Shown here: positions 26,572-35,655 of the stretch, one piece after another
Numbering within the stretch: the stretch's first letter is position 1
Layout of the letters: each line of letters begins with the position of its first letter
Origin: Vibrio sp. SCSIO 43137
GTDB taxonomy: Bacteria > Pseudomonadota > Gammaproteobacteria > Enterobacterales > Vibrionaceae
DNA: 64,000 nt
Assembly: GCF_028201475.1 (NCBI RefSeq)
Contig: NZ_CP116384.1
Coordinates: 1,499,781 to 1,563,780 of the forward strand
Direction of reading: 5' to 3'
Position numbers and translations under genes: made by a program
The notes under the pieces: model-generated
What the model was told of the DNA's origin: nothing
The model's input: the letters and a program-made list of their open reading frames with translations, nothing else
Database searches by the model: none

Positions 26572-27453
26572 CTAAACCTCCGTCCTTTCACGTTCTTTAA
26601 CCAGCTGACTGTTTTGCTGCTCCTTACCATAAAAAACCGCTGGTTTTTCATGATCTGACAAAATCACCACGGTGCGATCATCATCATCGGTATGCAGGGT
26701 ATCGCCGGAAATACCCACCTGTTTCAGCACACCACCAAATGTCACTTCCAGATTATGCTGGGTAAACGCCTGCTCAACCGTGCCGCTGGCCACTATGGTG
26801 CGGTTGATTAGAATCACATCATCACAATAATCAGGAACACTACCCAGATTATGGGTGGATACCAGAATAAGATGTCCGGCTTCACGGAGCTCCTGAAGCA
26901 AAGCCATTATGGCGTCTTCGGTAGTAAAATCGACACCGGTAAAAGGTTCATCTAACAAGATAATCTGGCTTTGCTGAGCCAGAGCCCGTGCCAGAAAAAC
27001 CCGCTTTTTCTGTCCACCGGACAACTCGCCAATCTGACGCTCCGCCAGATGAGCAATCCCCATTCTCTCCATGGCTTTATTAACTATTTGTTTATCCTTC
27101 AGGCTGGCACGCTTTAAAAAACCCATAAAACCATAGCGCCCCTGCATCACGACTTCCCGCACCAATATAGGAAAATCCCAGTCAATATCTTCACTCTGGG
27201 GAACGTAAGCGACCAGATTCTGCTTAAGGGCTGACTGAACCGGTTTACCCAGAATGCTTATCTCTCCGCGGCTCAGCCTGACCAGCCCCATAATGCTTTT
27301 AAACAGGGTTGATTTACCGCCACCATTAATGCCGACAAGCGCACACACGGTACCTGCTGATAGGGAGAAGTTCACATTCTCGATAGCGGTAAAGCCGTTG
27401 TTGTAAACCACGCTGACTTGTCTGGACTCAAGTACTGCCTGCTCACTGTTCAT
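26572..27453 (-). CDS. sitB: Mn/Fe ABC transporter ATPase (SitB type)
   Basis: A 293-residue ABC ATPase. Walker A is GINGGGKST (about 41-49), the signature is LSGGQKKR (about 143-150), Walker B is [12 protein letters not shown] (about 163-174) and the switch His is in [19 protein letters not shown] is characteristic of zinc/manganese ATPases. A C-terminal extension of about 40 residues is unusual for the family. ATGA overlap with sitA. Confidence 0.88.
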   Translation of the reverse strand: MNSEQAVLESRQVSVVYNNGFTAIENVNFSLSAGTVCALVGINGGGKSTLFKSIMGLVRLSRGEISILGKPVQSALKQNLVAYVPQSEDIDWDFPILVREVVMQGRYGFMGFLKRASLKDKQIVNKAMERMGIAHLAERQIGELSGGQKKRVFLARALAQQSQIILLDEPFTGVDFTTEDAIMALLQELREAGHLILVSTHNLGSVPDYCDDVILINRTIVASGTVEQAFTQHNLEVTFGGVLKQVGISGDTLHTDDDDRTVVILSDHEKPAVFYGKEQQNSQLVKERERTEV

Positions 27454-28355
27454 TGCTGATACCCCCTGCGGATAGTCTCGGTTGTCACTTGTAGTAGATC
27501 GAGATAAGTAGGTACGGCGCCGGCCGGCTCAGATAGTGAATCAACATAAAGAACACCGCCATACTTGATGCCCGTTTCTCTGGCGACCTGTTTAGCCGCG
27601 CGATCAGAAACGGTACTTTCGCTGAAAATCACAGAGATTTGGTTATCTTTCACCTTATCGATCAGCTTCTTCACCTGCTTCGGCGAGCCCTGACGATCCG
27701 CATTAATCGGCCAGAGAAAGGCTTCAGAGAAGTTGAGATCTCTGGCCAGATAACTAAAAGCACCTTCACTGGAGACCAGCCAGCGCTTCTGCTGAGGAAT
27801 ATGGGAAAGCCCCTGCCTGACCTGCTCTGCTAACTGGGTGATTTTTTCTGAATACTGTTTTGCATTACGGCGATAAATTGCGGCATTACCCGGGTCGTGC
27901 TCCGTCAGGGCTTTACGTATGTTTTCGATATAGATCAAGGCATTACTGGCCGACATCCACGCATGAGGGTTTGGTTTCCCCTGATACGGGCCGGAATAGA
28001 TGGAGAGAGGCTCAATACCTTCCGTCAGCACAGCAGAAGGAACACCAGACAGATTATGGAAGAATTTTTCAAACCAGCGCTCCAGATTCATACCGTTCCA
28101 TAGAATCAGATCGGCAGACTGAGCTTTAACAATATCTTTCGGGGTTGGCTGATAGTCATGAATCTCAGCACCCGCTTTGGTAATAGAAACCACATCCGCC
28201 GCCTCACCGGCAACGTTCTGCGTCATATCCTGAATAATAGTGAAAGTGGTAACCACTTTTAGCTTGGCACTGGTATTAAATGAGAGAAAAAGACAGATAA
28301 TAAAAAGCCAGTTACGCGGCTTACAGAAAGAAGAGGGGTAAAAAAGAGTGCCCAT
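27450..28355 (-). CDS. sitA: Mn/Fe ABC transporter substrate-binding protein (SitA type)
   Basis: A 301-residue cluster A-I (ZnuA/SitA-type) metal-binding protein with an N-terminal signal sequence ([14 protein letters not shown]). Likely metal ligands are visible: His in EIHDYQPTP, His in NPHAWMSAS, Glu in IFSESTV and Asp in YVDSLSE; the absence of a His-rich loop favours Mn/Fe over Zn. I chose ATG 28355 with CAGGGA upstream. The ATG at 28385 abuts the Fur-like box and has no ribosome site. First gene of sitABCD. Confidence 0.85.
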   Translation of the reverse strand: MGTLFYPSSFCKPRNWLFIICLFLSFNTSAKLKVVTTFTIIQDMTQNVAGEAADVVSITKAGAEIHDYQPTPKDIVKAQSADLILWNGMNLERWFEKFFHNLSGVPSAVLTEGIEPLSIYSGPYQGKPNPHAWMSASNALIYIENIRKALTEHDPGNAAIYRRNAKQYSEKITQLAEQVRQGLSHIPQQKRWLVSSEGAFSYLARDLNFSEAFLWPINADRQGSPKQVKKLIDKVKDNQISVIFSESTVSDRAAKQVARETGIKYGGVLYVDSLSEPAGAVPTYLDLLQVTTETIRRGYQQ

Positions 28356-28388
28356 GATAAATTCCCTGAATGAGTTCTCTTTCATATT

Positions 28389-28409
28389 AAATGATAATAA
28401 TTATCATTT
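28389..28409. promoter_or_regulatory. Fur/Mur-type operator upstream of sitA
   Basis: The palindrome AATGATAATAATTATCATTT (28390-28409) closely matches the GATAATGATAATCATTATC Fur consensus. It lies 35-55 nt upstream of the sitA start, so the operon is probably repressed by iron- or manganese-loaded Fur/Mur. Confidence 0.75.
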
Positions 28410-28441
28410 GCAACTATATTTTAGTGATTTCCTCTAAATAT

Positions 28442-28463
28442 AACGGCAGCTTATGCTGCCGTT
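28442..28463 (-). terminator. probable terminator after mnmH
   Basis: Perfect 9-bp stem AACGGCAGC / GCTGCCGTT with loop TTAT, beyond the mnmH stop. The following T-run on the reverse strand is short and interrupted. Confidence 0.55.
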
Positions 28464-28535
28464 TGTAAGAGCGATAGTTAACGAGTATGCCCAATTAGCC
28501 TCAAGTTGCTGTTTCAGCGAAAACGACTAAAGTGC

Positions 28536-29624
28536 TCAGGCACTTTCAAGCCACTCTCTTACCTGCTGATAATCGCCTTTATACACAATTCTGTCGCTAT
28601 TCTTGCCAAGCTGAAAGGCGTACATTGGATCATAATACTGCTCCAGTAACGGAGCCAGCCAGGCCTGATGCTCGTCCAGTGAGCCGCTGCTCTGCATCTG
28701 CCTGATGGCCGACTTTTGTGACTGCAACAGAGCCGAGTGCCTTTCGGAACCTAATCTGCGGCTGATCTTAAGCATGCCCTGTTCAAGGTACTGCTCAAAT
28801 TCAACCCATCCCTGCTCTTCACCATAAGTATGGGCAAAATCCTGCTGCATTTTTACCACATACTCATTTAACAGCCGCTGGTAACGAACTTCAAACGGAT
28901 CTTCTATCACTGCCATTCTGGACTGCTTCATGGCAGCATGAAGTTCAAACGGCAGCCTTACCCCGCCGATAAATTTACCTTCATCTTCCAGAATTAACTT
29001 TTCAGCTCCCTGATGCTGTTTCTTCAGGATTTGGACAGCCAGTTGGTTTTCAAAGTCGATCTGACTTCTCTGCTCGGTAACAAAACGACCGAATGAGGAT
29101 CCACGGTGACGGGCTGCTCCTTCAAGATCGATGCCGTCGCTTACCTCATTCAGAAGCAGAGTTTTGCCACTACCGGTAAAGCCACCGACAATGGTCATCG
29201 GCATGGTTGCAGCCTGCTCCAGCGTTTCCAGTATAAAGCGACGAACCGCTTTATATCCTCCGGTCAGAAACGGATAGTCTACTCCCGCTTCTTTCAGCCA
29301 CTGCTGAGTGATCTGCGAACGAAGCCCGCCACGAAAGCAGTATAAAAAGCCCTGTGGGTTGTCATGGCAGAACTGCTTCCAACCTTCAACACGTTGCTGT
29401 TTAAGTTCGCCATTAACCAGTTGATGGCCTAACGCAATAGCGGCTTGTTGTCCCTGCTGCTTATAACAGGTACCGACCGCTTTCCGCTCTTCATCGTTCA
29501 TCAGTGGCAGGTTTTCTGAACAGGGAAAAGCTCCCTGCTGAAACTCAACAGGGGCCCGTGTATCCATCAGGGGTATATCGTTGACCAGTATGTAACGAAA
29601 ATCATCACTGTTTGGCCGTAACAT
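28536..29624 (-). CDS. mnmH: tRNA 2-selenouridine synthase MnmH (SelU)
   Basis: A 362-residue enzyme that replaces sulfur by selenium in 2-thiouridine of tRNA using selenophosphate. The N-terminal rhodanese domain carries the catalytic Cys in YCFRGGLRSQ (about 94-103); a P-loop follows at GGFTGSGKT (about 147-155). The ATG overlaps the selD stop by one base, so the two are translated in tandem, and SelD supplies the substrate. Confidence 0.95.
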   Translation of the reverse strand: MLRPNSDDFRYILVNDIPLMDTRAPVEFQQGAFPCSENLPLMNDEERKAVGTCYKQQGQQAAIALGHQLVNGELKQQRVEGWKQFCHDNPQGFLYCFRGGLRSQITQQWLKEAGVDYPFLTGGYKAVRRFILETLEQAATMPMTIVGGFTGSGKTLLLNEVSDGIDLEGAARHRGSSFGRFVTEQRSQIDFENQLAVQILKKQHQGAEKLILEDEGKFIGGVRLPFELHAAMKQSRMAVIEDPFEVRYQRLLNEYVVKMQQDFAHTYGEEQGWVEFEQYLEQGMLKISRRLGSERHSALLQSQKSAIRQMQSSGSLDEHQAWLAPLLEQYYDPMYAFQLGKNSDRIVYKGDYQQVREWLESA

Positions 29625-30658
29625 TAACTGACCTCAATCAGAACATCGCCATCCTGAGCTACCAGCTCACCAATGGCTTGCAGTTCAATGCCAAACTTAG
29701 CGGCTGCGTCTTTCACTTCCTCTTCTCCTTCCGGAGTCACCGCCAGCAACAGACCACCCGATGTCTGGGGATCACACAACACGGCTTTTTGTATTTCTGT
29801 CAGCTCACCCAGTTTATGACCATAGCTGGCATAGTTACGTCCGGTACCGCCCGGAACACAACCCTGCTCAATATAGTCATAGACCCCCGGCAGAGTCGGT
29901 ACTTTTTCCAGGGTAATTTCAGCCTTAAGCTTACTGCCTTCGCATATCTCAGTCAGATGCCCCATCAAGCCAAAGCCGGTCACATCCGTCATCGCCTTAA
30001 CGCAAGTAAGGTTGGCGAACTCTGCTCCCGGCGTGTTGAGTTTGCACATCCAGTCCCGCGCCAGCCCTTTATGCTCTTCAGCCAGTTTGGATTTTTTCTC
30101 TGCCGTGGTCAGTACACCAATGCCTAACGGCTTGGTCAGATAAAGACGACAGCCTTCTTCCGCGCAGTTGTTTCGTTTTACCCGTTCTGTATCAACAATA
30201 CCCGTTACTGCCAAACCAAAAATAGGCTCAGGGGCATCAATGGAGTGTCCTCCAGCCAGAGAGATCTCGATTTCGCGGCACACGGAACGCCCGCCCTCTA
30301 TTACCTGCTGGGCAATCTCCGGAGCCAGCACATTAATCGGCCAGCCTAAGATTGCGATAGCCATAATCGGCTTGCCACCCATGGCATAAATATCACTGAT
30401 AGCATTGGTTGCTGCGATACGGCCAAAATCGTACGGGTCATCCACGATTGGCATAAAAAAGTCGGTGGTACTGACAACCGCGGTACCGTTGCCTAGATCA
30501 TAAACCGCGGCGTCATCTTTACTCTCATTACCAACCAGCAGGTTTGGATCGGCAAAAGGAGTGATCTGAGTTTTAAGAATGGTATCGAGCACTTTCGGTG
30601 AAATCTTACAACCACATCCTGCTCCATGGCTGTATTGGGTTAGACGAACTTTTTCCAT
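29624..30658 (-). CDS. selD: selenophosphate synthase SelD
   Basis: A 344-residue enzyme making selenophosphate from selenide and ATP. The N-terminal [17 protein letters not shown] carries the active-site Cys15 and Lys18 (equivalent to Cys17 and Lys20 in E. coli). [20 protein letters not shown] and [17 protein letters not shown] and [13 protein letters not shown] follow. It is a Cys rather than Sec enzyme. It precedes mnmH and supports tRNA selenation. Confidence 0.96.
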   Translation of the reverse strand: MEKVRLTQYSHGAGCGCKISPKVLDTILKTQITPFADPNLLVGNESKDDAAVYDLGNGTAVVSTTDFFMPIVDDPYDFGRIAATNAISDIYAMGGKPIMAIAILGWPINVLAPEIAQQVIEGGRSVCREIEISLAGGHSIDAPEPIFGLAVTGIVDTERVKRNNCAEEGCRLYLTKPLGIGVLTTAEKKSKLAEEHKGLARDWMCKLNTPGAEFANLTCVKAMTDVTGFGLMGHLTEICEGSKLKAEITLEKVPTLPGVYDYIEQGCVPGGTGRNYASYGHKLGELTEIQKAVLCDPQTSGGLLLAVTPEGEEEVKDAAAKFGIELQAIGELVAQDGDVLIEVS

Positions 30659-30849
30659 TACACACTCCGGTAACTATTTTCTGATTTGCAGAAATACTAC
30701 TCCTGCAACCTCAAACAGTCACCTAAGTTGGGATTTCGAGTTAGTTTCTGTTGATGCATATCAAATAGGCATACTTAAGAAACAAGGAGATAGACAGGAG
30801 AAAGGGGCTTGTACCCTCTCTCCTATTACTACTTTCAGGCAACCAGAAT

Positions 30850-31296
30850 TCAGAAAAATATCTCTTCGGTAGAGAAATTGTCGGCAATTTTGCTGGTGAG
30901 CTTATGGTTAGCATAATTCTCATCAATACCCAGCCAGAGCTCGTCGTTAAACAAACCGTCCAGATAAGCATAACGGCAGATATGTACCAGAGATATCCGG
31001 TCAATAACCCCTTCGAACCGGCTTTCAAGCTCATCAAAAGTGGGTTGCTGTTTTGTTATCCAGGCATACTCCAGATACTCAATGACCTTGCTGACAGATT
31101 CTCTGTCGACACGGAAATCCGCCGGAAAATCTTCATGGGGAAGTTTGAGTGAATCTCGGTCATGCTTAACGGGGTAGACTCCATAAGACCATGCATAAAC
31201 GTATGAATTGGGCAGCGCATCGCTGTTGATACCTAAAGCCAGAACCTGCAATCGCTGTTGAGCAAATGACATCTTGTTTTGTTGTCCGATAGCCAT
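30850..31296 (-). CDS. hypothetical protein
   Basis: A 148-residue soluble protein with no family I recognise. GAGG is well placed before ATG 31296. Features include aromatic-rich YVYAWSYGVYPV and FDELESRFEGVIDRISLVHI, with acidic overall composition and no signal peptide. It sits between selD and the divergent sypA region. No function can be inferred. Confidence 0.65.
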   Translation of the reverse strand: MAIGQQNKMSFAQQRLQVLALGINSDALPNSYVYAWSYGVYPVKHDRDSLKLPHEDFPADFRVDRESVSKVIEYLEYAWITKQQPTFDELESRFEGVIDRISLVHICRYAYLDGLFNDELWLGIDENYANHKLTSKIADNFSTEEIFF

Positions 31297-31442
31297 AATC
31301 AGGACCTCTATCTATATTTTTATTATTAACAACCTAACCACCTTAACTATAGTAAAACAAGATTCATACTCAATCCGTTTCGCAGCTTTTTAATGACACA
31401 TTCATCTTCTTCTATTGCACTTTTTTGTGATTCCTAAATCTA

Positions 31443-31490
31443 TTCTCATAATCAGAAATCCGCTTTTCTTATTTCAGGAATCTGAGAAAA
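31443..31490. promoter_or_regulatory. candidate SypG-type upstream elements before sypA
   Basis: TTCTCATAATCAGAA (31443-31457), and an inverted near-copy read on the reverse strand as TTTTCTCAGATTCCTGAA (31473-31490). They precede the sigma-54 promoter by 72 and 39 bp. Similar TTCTCA elements precede the other syp promoters. Confidence 0.5.
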
Positions 31491-31526
31491 CAAAATCTAT
31501 CGCATTGTTTTATAAACACTTATTAA

Positions 31527-31543
31527 TTGGCATGCAATGTGCT
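31527..31543 (+). promoter_or_regulatory. sigma-54 promoter of sypA
   Basis: TGGCATGCAATGTGC at 31528-31542 has GG-N10-GC spacing (GG 31529-31530, GC 31541-31542). It lies about 52 nt upstream of the sypA ATG. Confidence 0.75.
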
Positions 31544-31594
31544 CTTGTTACTACAAGTTCATATCAGGTTGGACGCAATAAAGGAGATTTAGCC

Positions 31595-31915
31595 ATGGAA
31601 CTGAGAAAAATCGAAGCTAACGAACAGACCCTAACTCTGCTTATCTCTGGCGAGTTTGATGCAAACGGTAGTAAAGAGGCGCTGCCCCATATTGATCAGG
31701 TTCTCTCTAATGACGGTCATGAAGAGATAGAGATAGATTTTAAACATGTCTCTTTTCTCGATTCATGCGGCGTAGGTGCCATTGTTTATTTCTATAAACG
31801 TCTGGCAGAAAGAAAACGCGCCATGCGTATTGAAAATGCCCACGGTCAGCCGCTGGAAATTATCAGCCTATTGAGGATCGATCAGGCCATTCCCACCAAT
31901 TCAGGTAAACACTGA
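31595..31915 (+). CDS. sypA: STAS-domain regulator SypA
   Basis: A 106-residue single STAS (anti-sigma antagonist-like) domain protein. GEFDANGSKEAL and VSFLDSCGVGAIVYFYKRL (about 52-70) hold the phospho-acceptor Ser57, matching Vibrio fischeri SypA, where Ser56 is phosphorylated by SypE. The ATG at 31595 has AAGGAG nine bases upstream; the longer frame from 31415 runs through the sigma-54 promoter and is rejected. First gene of the syp operon. Because sypE is missing from this cluster, the control of SypA here is uncertain. Confidence 0.87.
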   Translation: MELRKIEANEQTLTLLISGEFDANGSKEALPHIDQVLSNDGHEEIEIDFKHVSFLDSCGVGAIVYFYKRLAERKRAMRIENAHGQPLEIISLLRIDQAIPTNSGKH

Positions 31916-31943
31916 TTAAGGTGTTACGTCAGGGAGGCAGGTT

Positions 31944-32750
31944 ATGAAATCACATTATAAAGGCTTATTCACTCTAATCATCAGTACGGCTCTGCTGTCC
32001 GGATGTGGCAGCACGCCAAAGCCGGGCAATGGCGGGCTGGCAGAGAACTATCTCAATGCAGATTTTTCTCCTGTTATGCCCGATGAGCCGCTCGGTCCGG
32101 AACACGGGTTAAGATTTGACTGGCAGCTGAGTAAGCTTCATCTGGAAATGCTGGTGAAGGAAGGCGCTGATCGCTGCTTTCCCGCCTCAGTTATTCAGAG
32201 CCGGGAGCGACAAAACCGCATTGCAAGAGAGCTTGAAGGCGGCCTGATGCTGGATGCTGCCAATGACCTTATTATCTTACGCAAGCAACTGACGGAGCTG
32301 GAAAACCGCCTTAACTATGTGACGGCAAGTGTAAGCTGTCGTGTTACCAGCATGCCATCAGCCGCAGAGCATAATAAACTTGAGCAGGTAAAAGAGATAT
32401 ACGACCTGCTTAATGTAGATAACCAGTTTGCCCATAACTCCAGTGAAATTAACCCTAAATATATGGGACATCTGGCTTCAGCGGCAAACATGCTTAAGCA
32501 GTCTCCCACTCTGACCCTGTCAGTCACCGGCCATGCCGATGCAACCGGAACGCCTGAGCACAACGACAAACTGGCGCTGGAAAGAGCCAATCAAGTAAAG
32601 CGTTATCTGACTATTTTTGGCCTGAACCCTAAACGCATTTCAACCCAGTCTCTTGGCTCACAACTGCCTCTTTTTGAAGGCAGCAGTGATGCAGTAAGGC
32701 TGACTAACCGCAGAGTTAGTATTGAAGTGATCGACGGCAAAGCACAGTAA
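31944..32750 (+). CDS. sypB: OmpA-domain lipoprotein SypB
   Basis: A 268-residue outer-membrane lipoprotein: lipobox LLSGC (Cys 21), a helical middle (about 60-150, possible coiled coil LIILRKQLTELENRL) and a C-terminal OmpA peptidoglycan-binding domain (about 150-265) with TGHADATGTPEHNDKLALER and NRRVSIEV. GGAGG precedes the ATG. It follows sypA and precedes sypC, as in Vibrio syp clusters. Confidence 0.88.
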   Translation: MKSHYKGLFTLIISTALLSGCGSTPKPGNGGLAENYLNADFSPVMPDEPLGPEHGLRFDWQLSKLHLEMLVKEGADRCFPASVIQSRERQNRIARELEGGLMLDAANDLIILRKQLTELENRLNYVTASVSCRVTSMPSAAEHNKLEQVKEIYDLLNVDNQFAHNSSEINPKYMGHLASAANMLKQSPTLTLSVTGHADATGTPEHNDKLALERANQVKRYLTIFGLNPKRISTQSLGSQLPLFEGSSDAVRLTNRRVSIEVIDGKAQ

Positions 32751-32759
32751 GGATAAATC

Positions 32760-34862
32760 ATGAAAAGACTACTACTTATTCTATTGATGTTACTGCCGGT
32801 CAGCTTGATGGCGCAGAGCCGCGAAACGGTGAATATCGGTGACAAAATTCAGGTTAACCTGCCGGGTGAAGAGAGCCTGAACCGTCAGTTTCAGGTTAAT
32901 AAACAGGGCATTATTGACCTGCCTGAAATTGGCCCTGTTCTGGTGGCCGGATATGATGAACAGCAACTGTCTAAAATGATCACCGAGCGGCTGCGCTTCG
33001 CCTACCGGGATCTCTCTAACCTGAGTGTCTATATCGCCCAGAAGCAGTTAATCATCTCCATTGAGGGTTATGTAAAATCGCCGGGGGAATACATTCTTCC
33101 CAGCCATAGCAGTGTCCAGTCTGCATTGACGGCAGCGGGCGGTATCCGTGCCGGTGCTCAGCTGGACAAACTTACCCTGAACCGCAACGGCACAACCCGT
33201 ATCTTTAACTATAAGCAATTTCTGGATACCGGTGATAAACAGCACCTGCCGACCCTTCAGTCACTGGACAGTCTGTTTGTTCCGGCTTCGCCACTGGTGG
33301 GTAATATCGAACAGGATTTTAACCCAAGCGCACAAGCCAATGCCGGTGACAGCTCAGACAGCAAAACCGCTATTAAAGTATTTGGAGAAGTAAACGCACC
33401 GGGATCATTTACCTACAAACCTGAGAGCTCGCTGGTGGACATTCTGATGCGCTCCGGCGGAGTTACCCGCTACGCCGGAGTAGAACAGATCCGGGTGATC
33501 AGTGATAACACGCCACGTCTTTTCAACCTAAAACAGTATCTGGATAGTGGTGATGAGTCGCTGCTGCCGAGGCTGAAACCGGGTGCCACCATCTTTGTGC
33601 CTAAGCAGGAAGAGGAGATCAAATCCGGCTCGAACGTGGTTTATATTATGGGTGAAGTCGCCTCTCCCGGTGCCTACGAAGGTAAAGCCGGTGCCAGCTT
33701 TATGGATATTCTGGCCAATGCCGGTGGCCCTACCCGATTTGCAGAGTCACGCCAAATCCGGGTAATTAAAGGCAATGGCAGAGTGATTAAATTTGACCTG
33801 ACCGCCTATACAGAAGGGCTTGGGCAGACAAGTGTGCCGCAGATATCAGCCGGTGACGCCATTTTTGTACCGGAAAAAACTGATATGAATGAGAAGTCAT
33901 GGCTGAAGATTTCTCCGGACAGAGCGGTAAAAGTGATCGGTGAAGTGGTTCGTCCGGGCAGGGTTGAGTGGTCAGACGAAATGGATCTGATGGATCTGCT
34001 TGCTCATGTCGGCGGCCCGACCCGCCGCGCTGATACCACCCGTATTGAGGTGGTTTCCACTCACAATATTTCCGGCTCAAAAACCATGAAGGTGTTTAAT
34101 CTTGATGAGTTTATTAAGCGCGGAGCGAGGCAAAGTGAGCTGCCGGTTATCGCTGCCGGTGCCATTGTCCGCGTGCATGATCTGCCACAGGACCCTTCTG
34201 ACAACAAATCACAATGGGTGAGACAGAGTTCTGACAGCTCCATCTATGTATTTGGTCAAGTCAATGCCCCGGGGCGTTACCGCTTTACCAATGAGATGCA
34301 CTTTCTGGATATTCTTTCAGCGGCGGACGGTCCTACAATGAATGCCGATATTCACAATATCCGCGTGACTCACAGAGACAAAGGCTATGCCAAAGTGAGC
34401 CGTCTGAATCTGTCACTCTATTTTGAAACCGGTGACGAGTCCCTGCTGCCGCAAGTGACGACCGGAGACACCATCTATATTCCTGAGAAAAACAAAAACT
34501 GGCTGGATCGCTCAAAGGAGAGCACGGTGCGAATTTTTGGTGCAGTGAACAAACCGGGACGCTACGTATTTAACGATACCATGACCATTCTGGACTTGCT
34601 GGCAGAGGCGGGTGGCCCTACAGACTCGGCATACCTTGAAAAGATTAGCGTGGTCAATATGTCCTGCTGCCAGAATCAGGCGCGCTCTTTTGACCTTATC
34701 GCCTTTAGTAAATCGGCTAATGTCTACAATCTGCCTGTGATCCGCACCGGTGACACCATCTTTATTCCGGATCGTCGCGACAGTATCGCGGAAAAAATCC
34801 GTCTTGGCCTGAAAGATATTGTTCAACTGGCAACGACCATAGTTTTGATAGGAGCCCTTTAA
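32760..34862 (+). CDS. sypC: multi-SLBB polysaccharide export protein SypC
   Basis: A 700-residue periplasmic/outer-membrane export protein: signal peptide (about 1-18), an N-terminal polysaccharide biosynthesis/export (Wza-type) domain (about 20-95), then six SLBB-like repeats whose turns read GYVKSPGEY (103), GEVNAPGSF (208), GEVASPGAY (298), GEVVRPGRV (394), GQVNAPGRY (499) and GAVNKPGRY (594). The C-terminus has a hydrophobic stretch. The large number of SLBB repeats is characteristic of the SypC group rather than simple Wza proteins. Forms the export route for the Syp polysaccharide. Confidence 0.9.
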   Translation: MKRLLLILLMLLPVSLMAQSRETVNIGDKIQVNLPGEESLNRQFQVNKQGIIDLPEIGPVLVAGYDEQQLSKMITERLRFAYRDLSNLSVYIAQKQLIISIEGYVKSPGEYILPSHSSVQSALTAAGGIRAGAQLDKLTLNRNGTTRIFNYKQFLDTGDKQHLPTLQSLDSLFVPASPLVGNIEQDFNPSAQANAGDSSDSKTAIKVFGEVNAPGSFTYKPESSLVDILMRSGGVTRYAGVEQIRVISDNTPRLFNLKQYLDSGDESLLPRLKPGATIFVPKQEEEIKSGSNVVYIMGEVASPGAYEGKAGASFMDILANAGGPTRFAESRQIRVIKGNGRVIKFDLTAYTEGLGQTSVPQISAGDAIFVPEKTDMNEKSWLKISPDRAVKVIGEVVRPGRVEWSDEMDLMDLLAHVGGPTRRADTTRIEVVSTHNISGSKTMKVFNLDEFIKRGARQSELPVIAAGAIVRVHDLPQDPSDNKSQWVRQSSDSSIYVFGQVNAPGRYRFTNEMHFLDILSAADGPTMNADIHNIRVTHRDKGYAKVSRLNLSLYFETGDESLLPQVTTGDTIYIPEKNKNWLDRSKESTVRIFGAVNKPGRYVFNDTMTILDLLAEAGGPTDSAYLEKISVVNMSCCQNQARSFDLIAFSKSANVYNLPVIRTGDTIFIPDRRDSIAEKIRLGLKDIVQLATTIVLIGAL

Positions 34863-34864
34863 TT

Positions 34865-35548
34865 ATGATTCCTGCAACCCACTCAGAGATTGAACAGATC
34901 TATATCGCCGCTGAACTGGCTGGCAGCCGAACCTTATGTGTCACTGCCTGTCAGTCCGGTCAGGGCACTACCTCACTGGCCATGGCGTTGGCAGAACGCT
35001 ATCTGCTGGCAGGATACCGTACCCTGTATGTTGACCTTAACCTGCATAACCCAAGCTTTAGCCCGCTGGTACTGGGTGGCAACAGTATGGAAAACTGGAT
35101 TGAACATACGCCATCTATGCGCTGCTTTAATGGACTTCCGGCTCCGCAGTTATCTGACAACCTGCTGAGCTATAAAGACCCATCCAACCTGAAAGCAAAG
35201 GTGGCTGAATGGCAGGGGGATTATCAACGTGTTGTGATTGACACCTCCCCGCTTCTGAATATCAACCGGGGTAATATTCCGGCGCAAGTGGTCGCCAGCG
35301 CCTGTGACCATACGGTTTTATCTGTACTCAGCAGTGTTACCGGACGTCATGAGGTGAAACAAGCAGCCGATATGCTGACAGACAGCGGAGCCACTCTGCT
35401 GGGAACGGTTCTGAACTCTTGTCTTCAGCCAACCCTTACCAGTGAACTGTGCCGGGAAATCGAAAGGTTGATATTTTTGCCGCAAAGCTGGCGCAACAAG
35501 CTAAAAAACCGGGTGAGACAAAACAGGTTCCTTTCTATTCCTATATAA
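34865..35548 (+). CDS. sypD: CpsD/CapB-like P-loop protein SypD
   Basis: A 227-residue protein with the fold of bacterial tyrosine kinases (BY-kinases/CpsD). The Walker A position is ACQSGQGTTS (about 28-37), in which the invariant Lys is replaced by Thr35. Walker A' LYVDLNLHNPSF is present (Asp57), and VVIDTSPLL marks Walker B. There is no C-terminal tyrosine cluster. It is probably a polymerisation/export partner of SypO rather than an active kinase. Position between sypC and the PhnD-like gene fits syp clusters. Confidence 0.8.
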   Translation: MIPATHSEIEQIYIAAELAGSRTLCVTACQSGQGTTSLAMALAERYLLAGYRTLYVDLNLHNPSFSPLVLGGNSMENWIEHTPSMRCFNGLPAPQLSDNLLSYKDPSNLKAKVAEWQGDYQRVVIDTSPLLNINRGNIPAQVVASACDHTVLSVLSSVTGRHEVKQAADMLTDSGATLLGTVLNSCLQPTLTSELCREIERLIFLPQSWRNKLKNRVRQNRFLSIPI

Positions 35549-35655
35549 CGCGGATTTATTTTTCGTCCACCTTGAGTAAGACAGGAAGTCATCTAATATT
35601 AATAAGGACTCCTGATTACAAGTCATTGAAAAAAAACAATAAGGATTGCTAAGCC

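Noticed and set aside
28356..28385. Longer N-terminus of sitA from the ATG at 28385
   Set aside because: That ATG abuts the Fur-like box and lacks a ribosome site; ATG 28355 has CAGGGA.
30795..30830. Possible hairpin AGGAGA...TCTCCT downstream of the hypothetical gene at 30850
   Set aside because: Stem is short and broken and no T-run follows; not convincing as a terminator.
31415..31594. Longer N-terminus of sypA
   Set aside because: It runs through the sigma-54 promoter and the TTCTCA elements; AAGGAG before 31595 settles the start.
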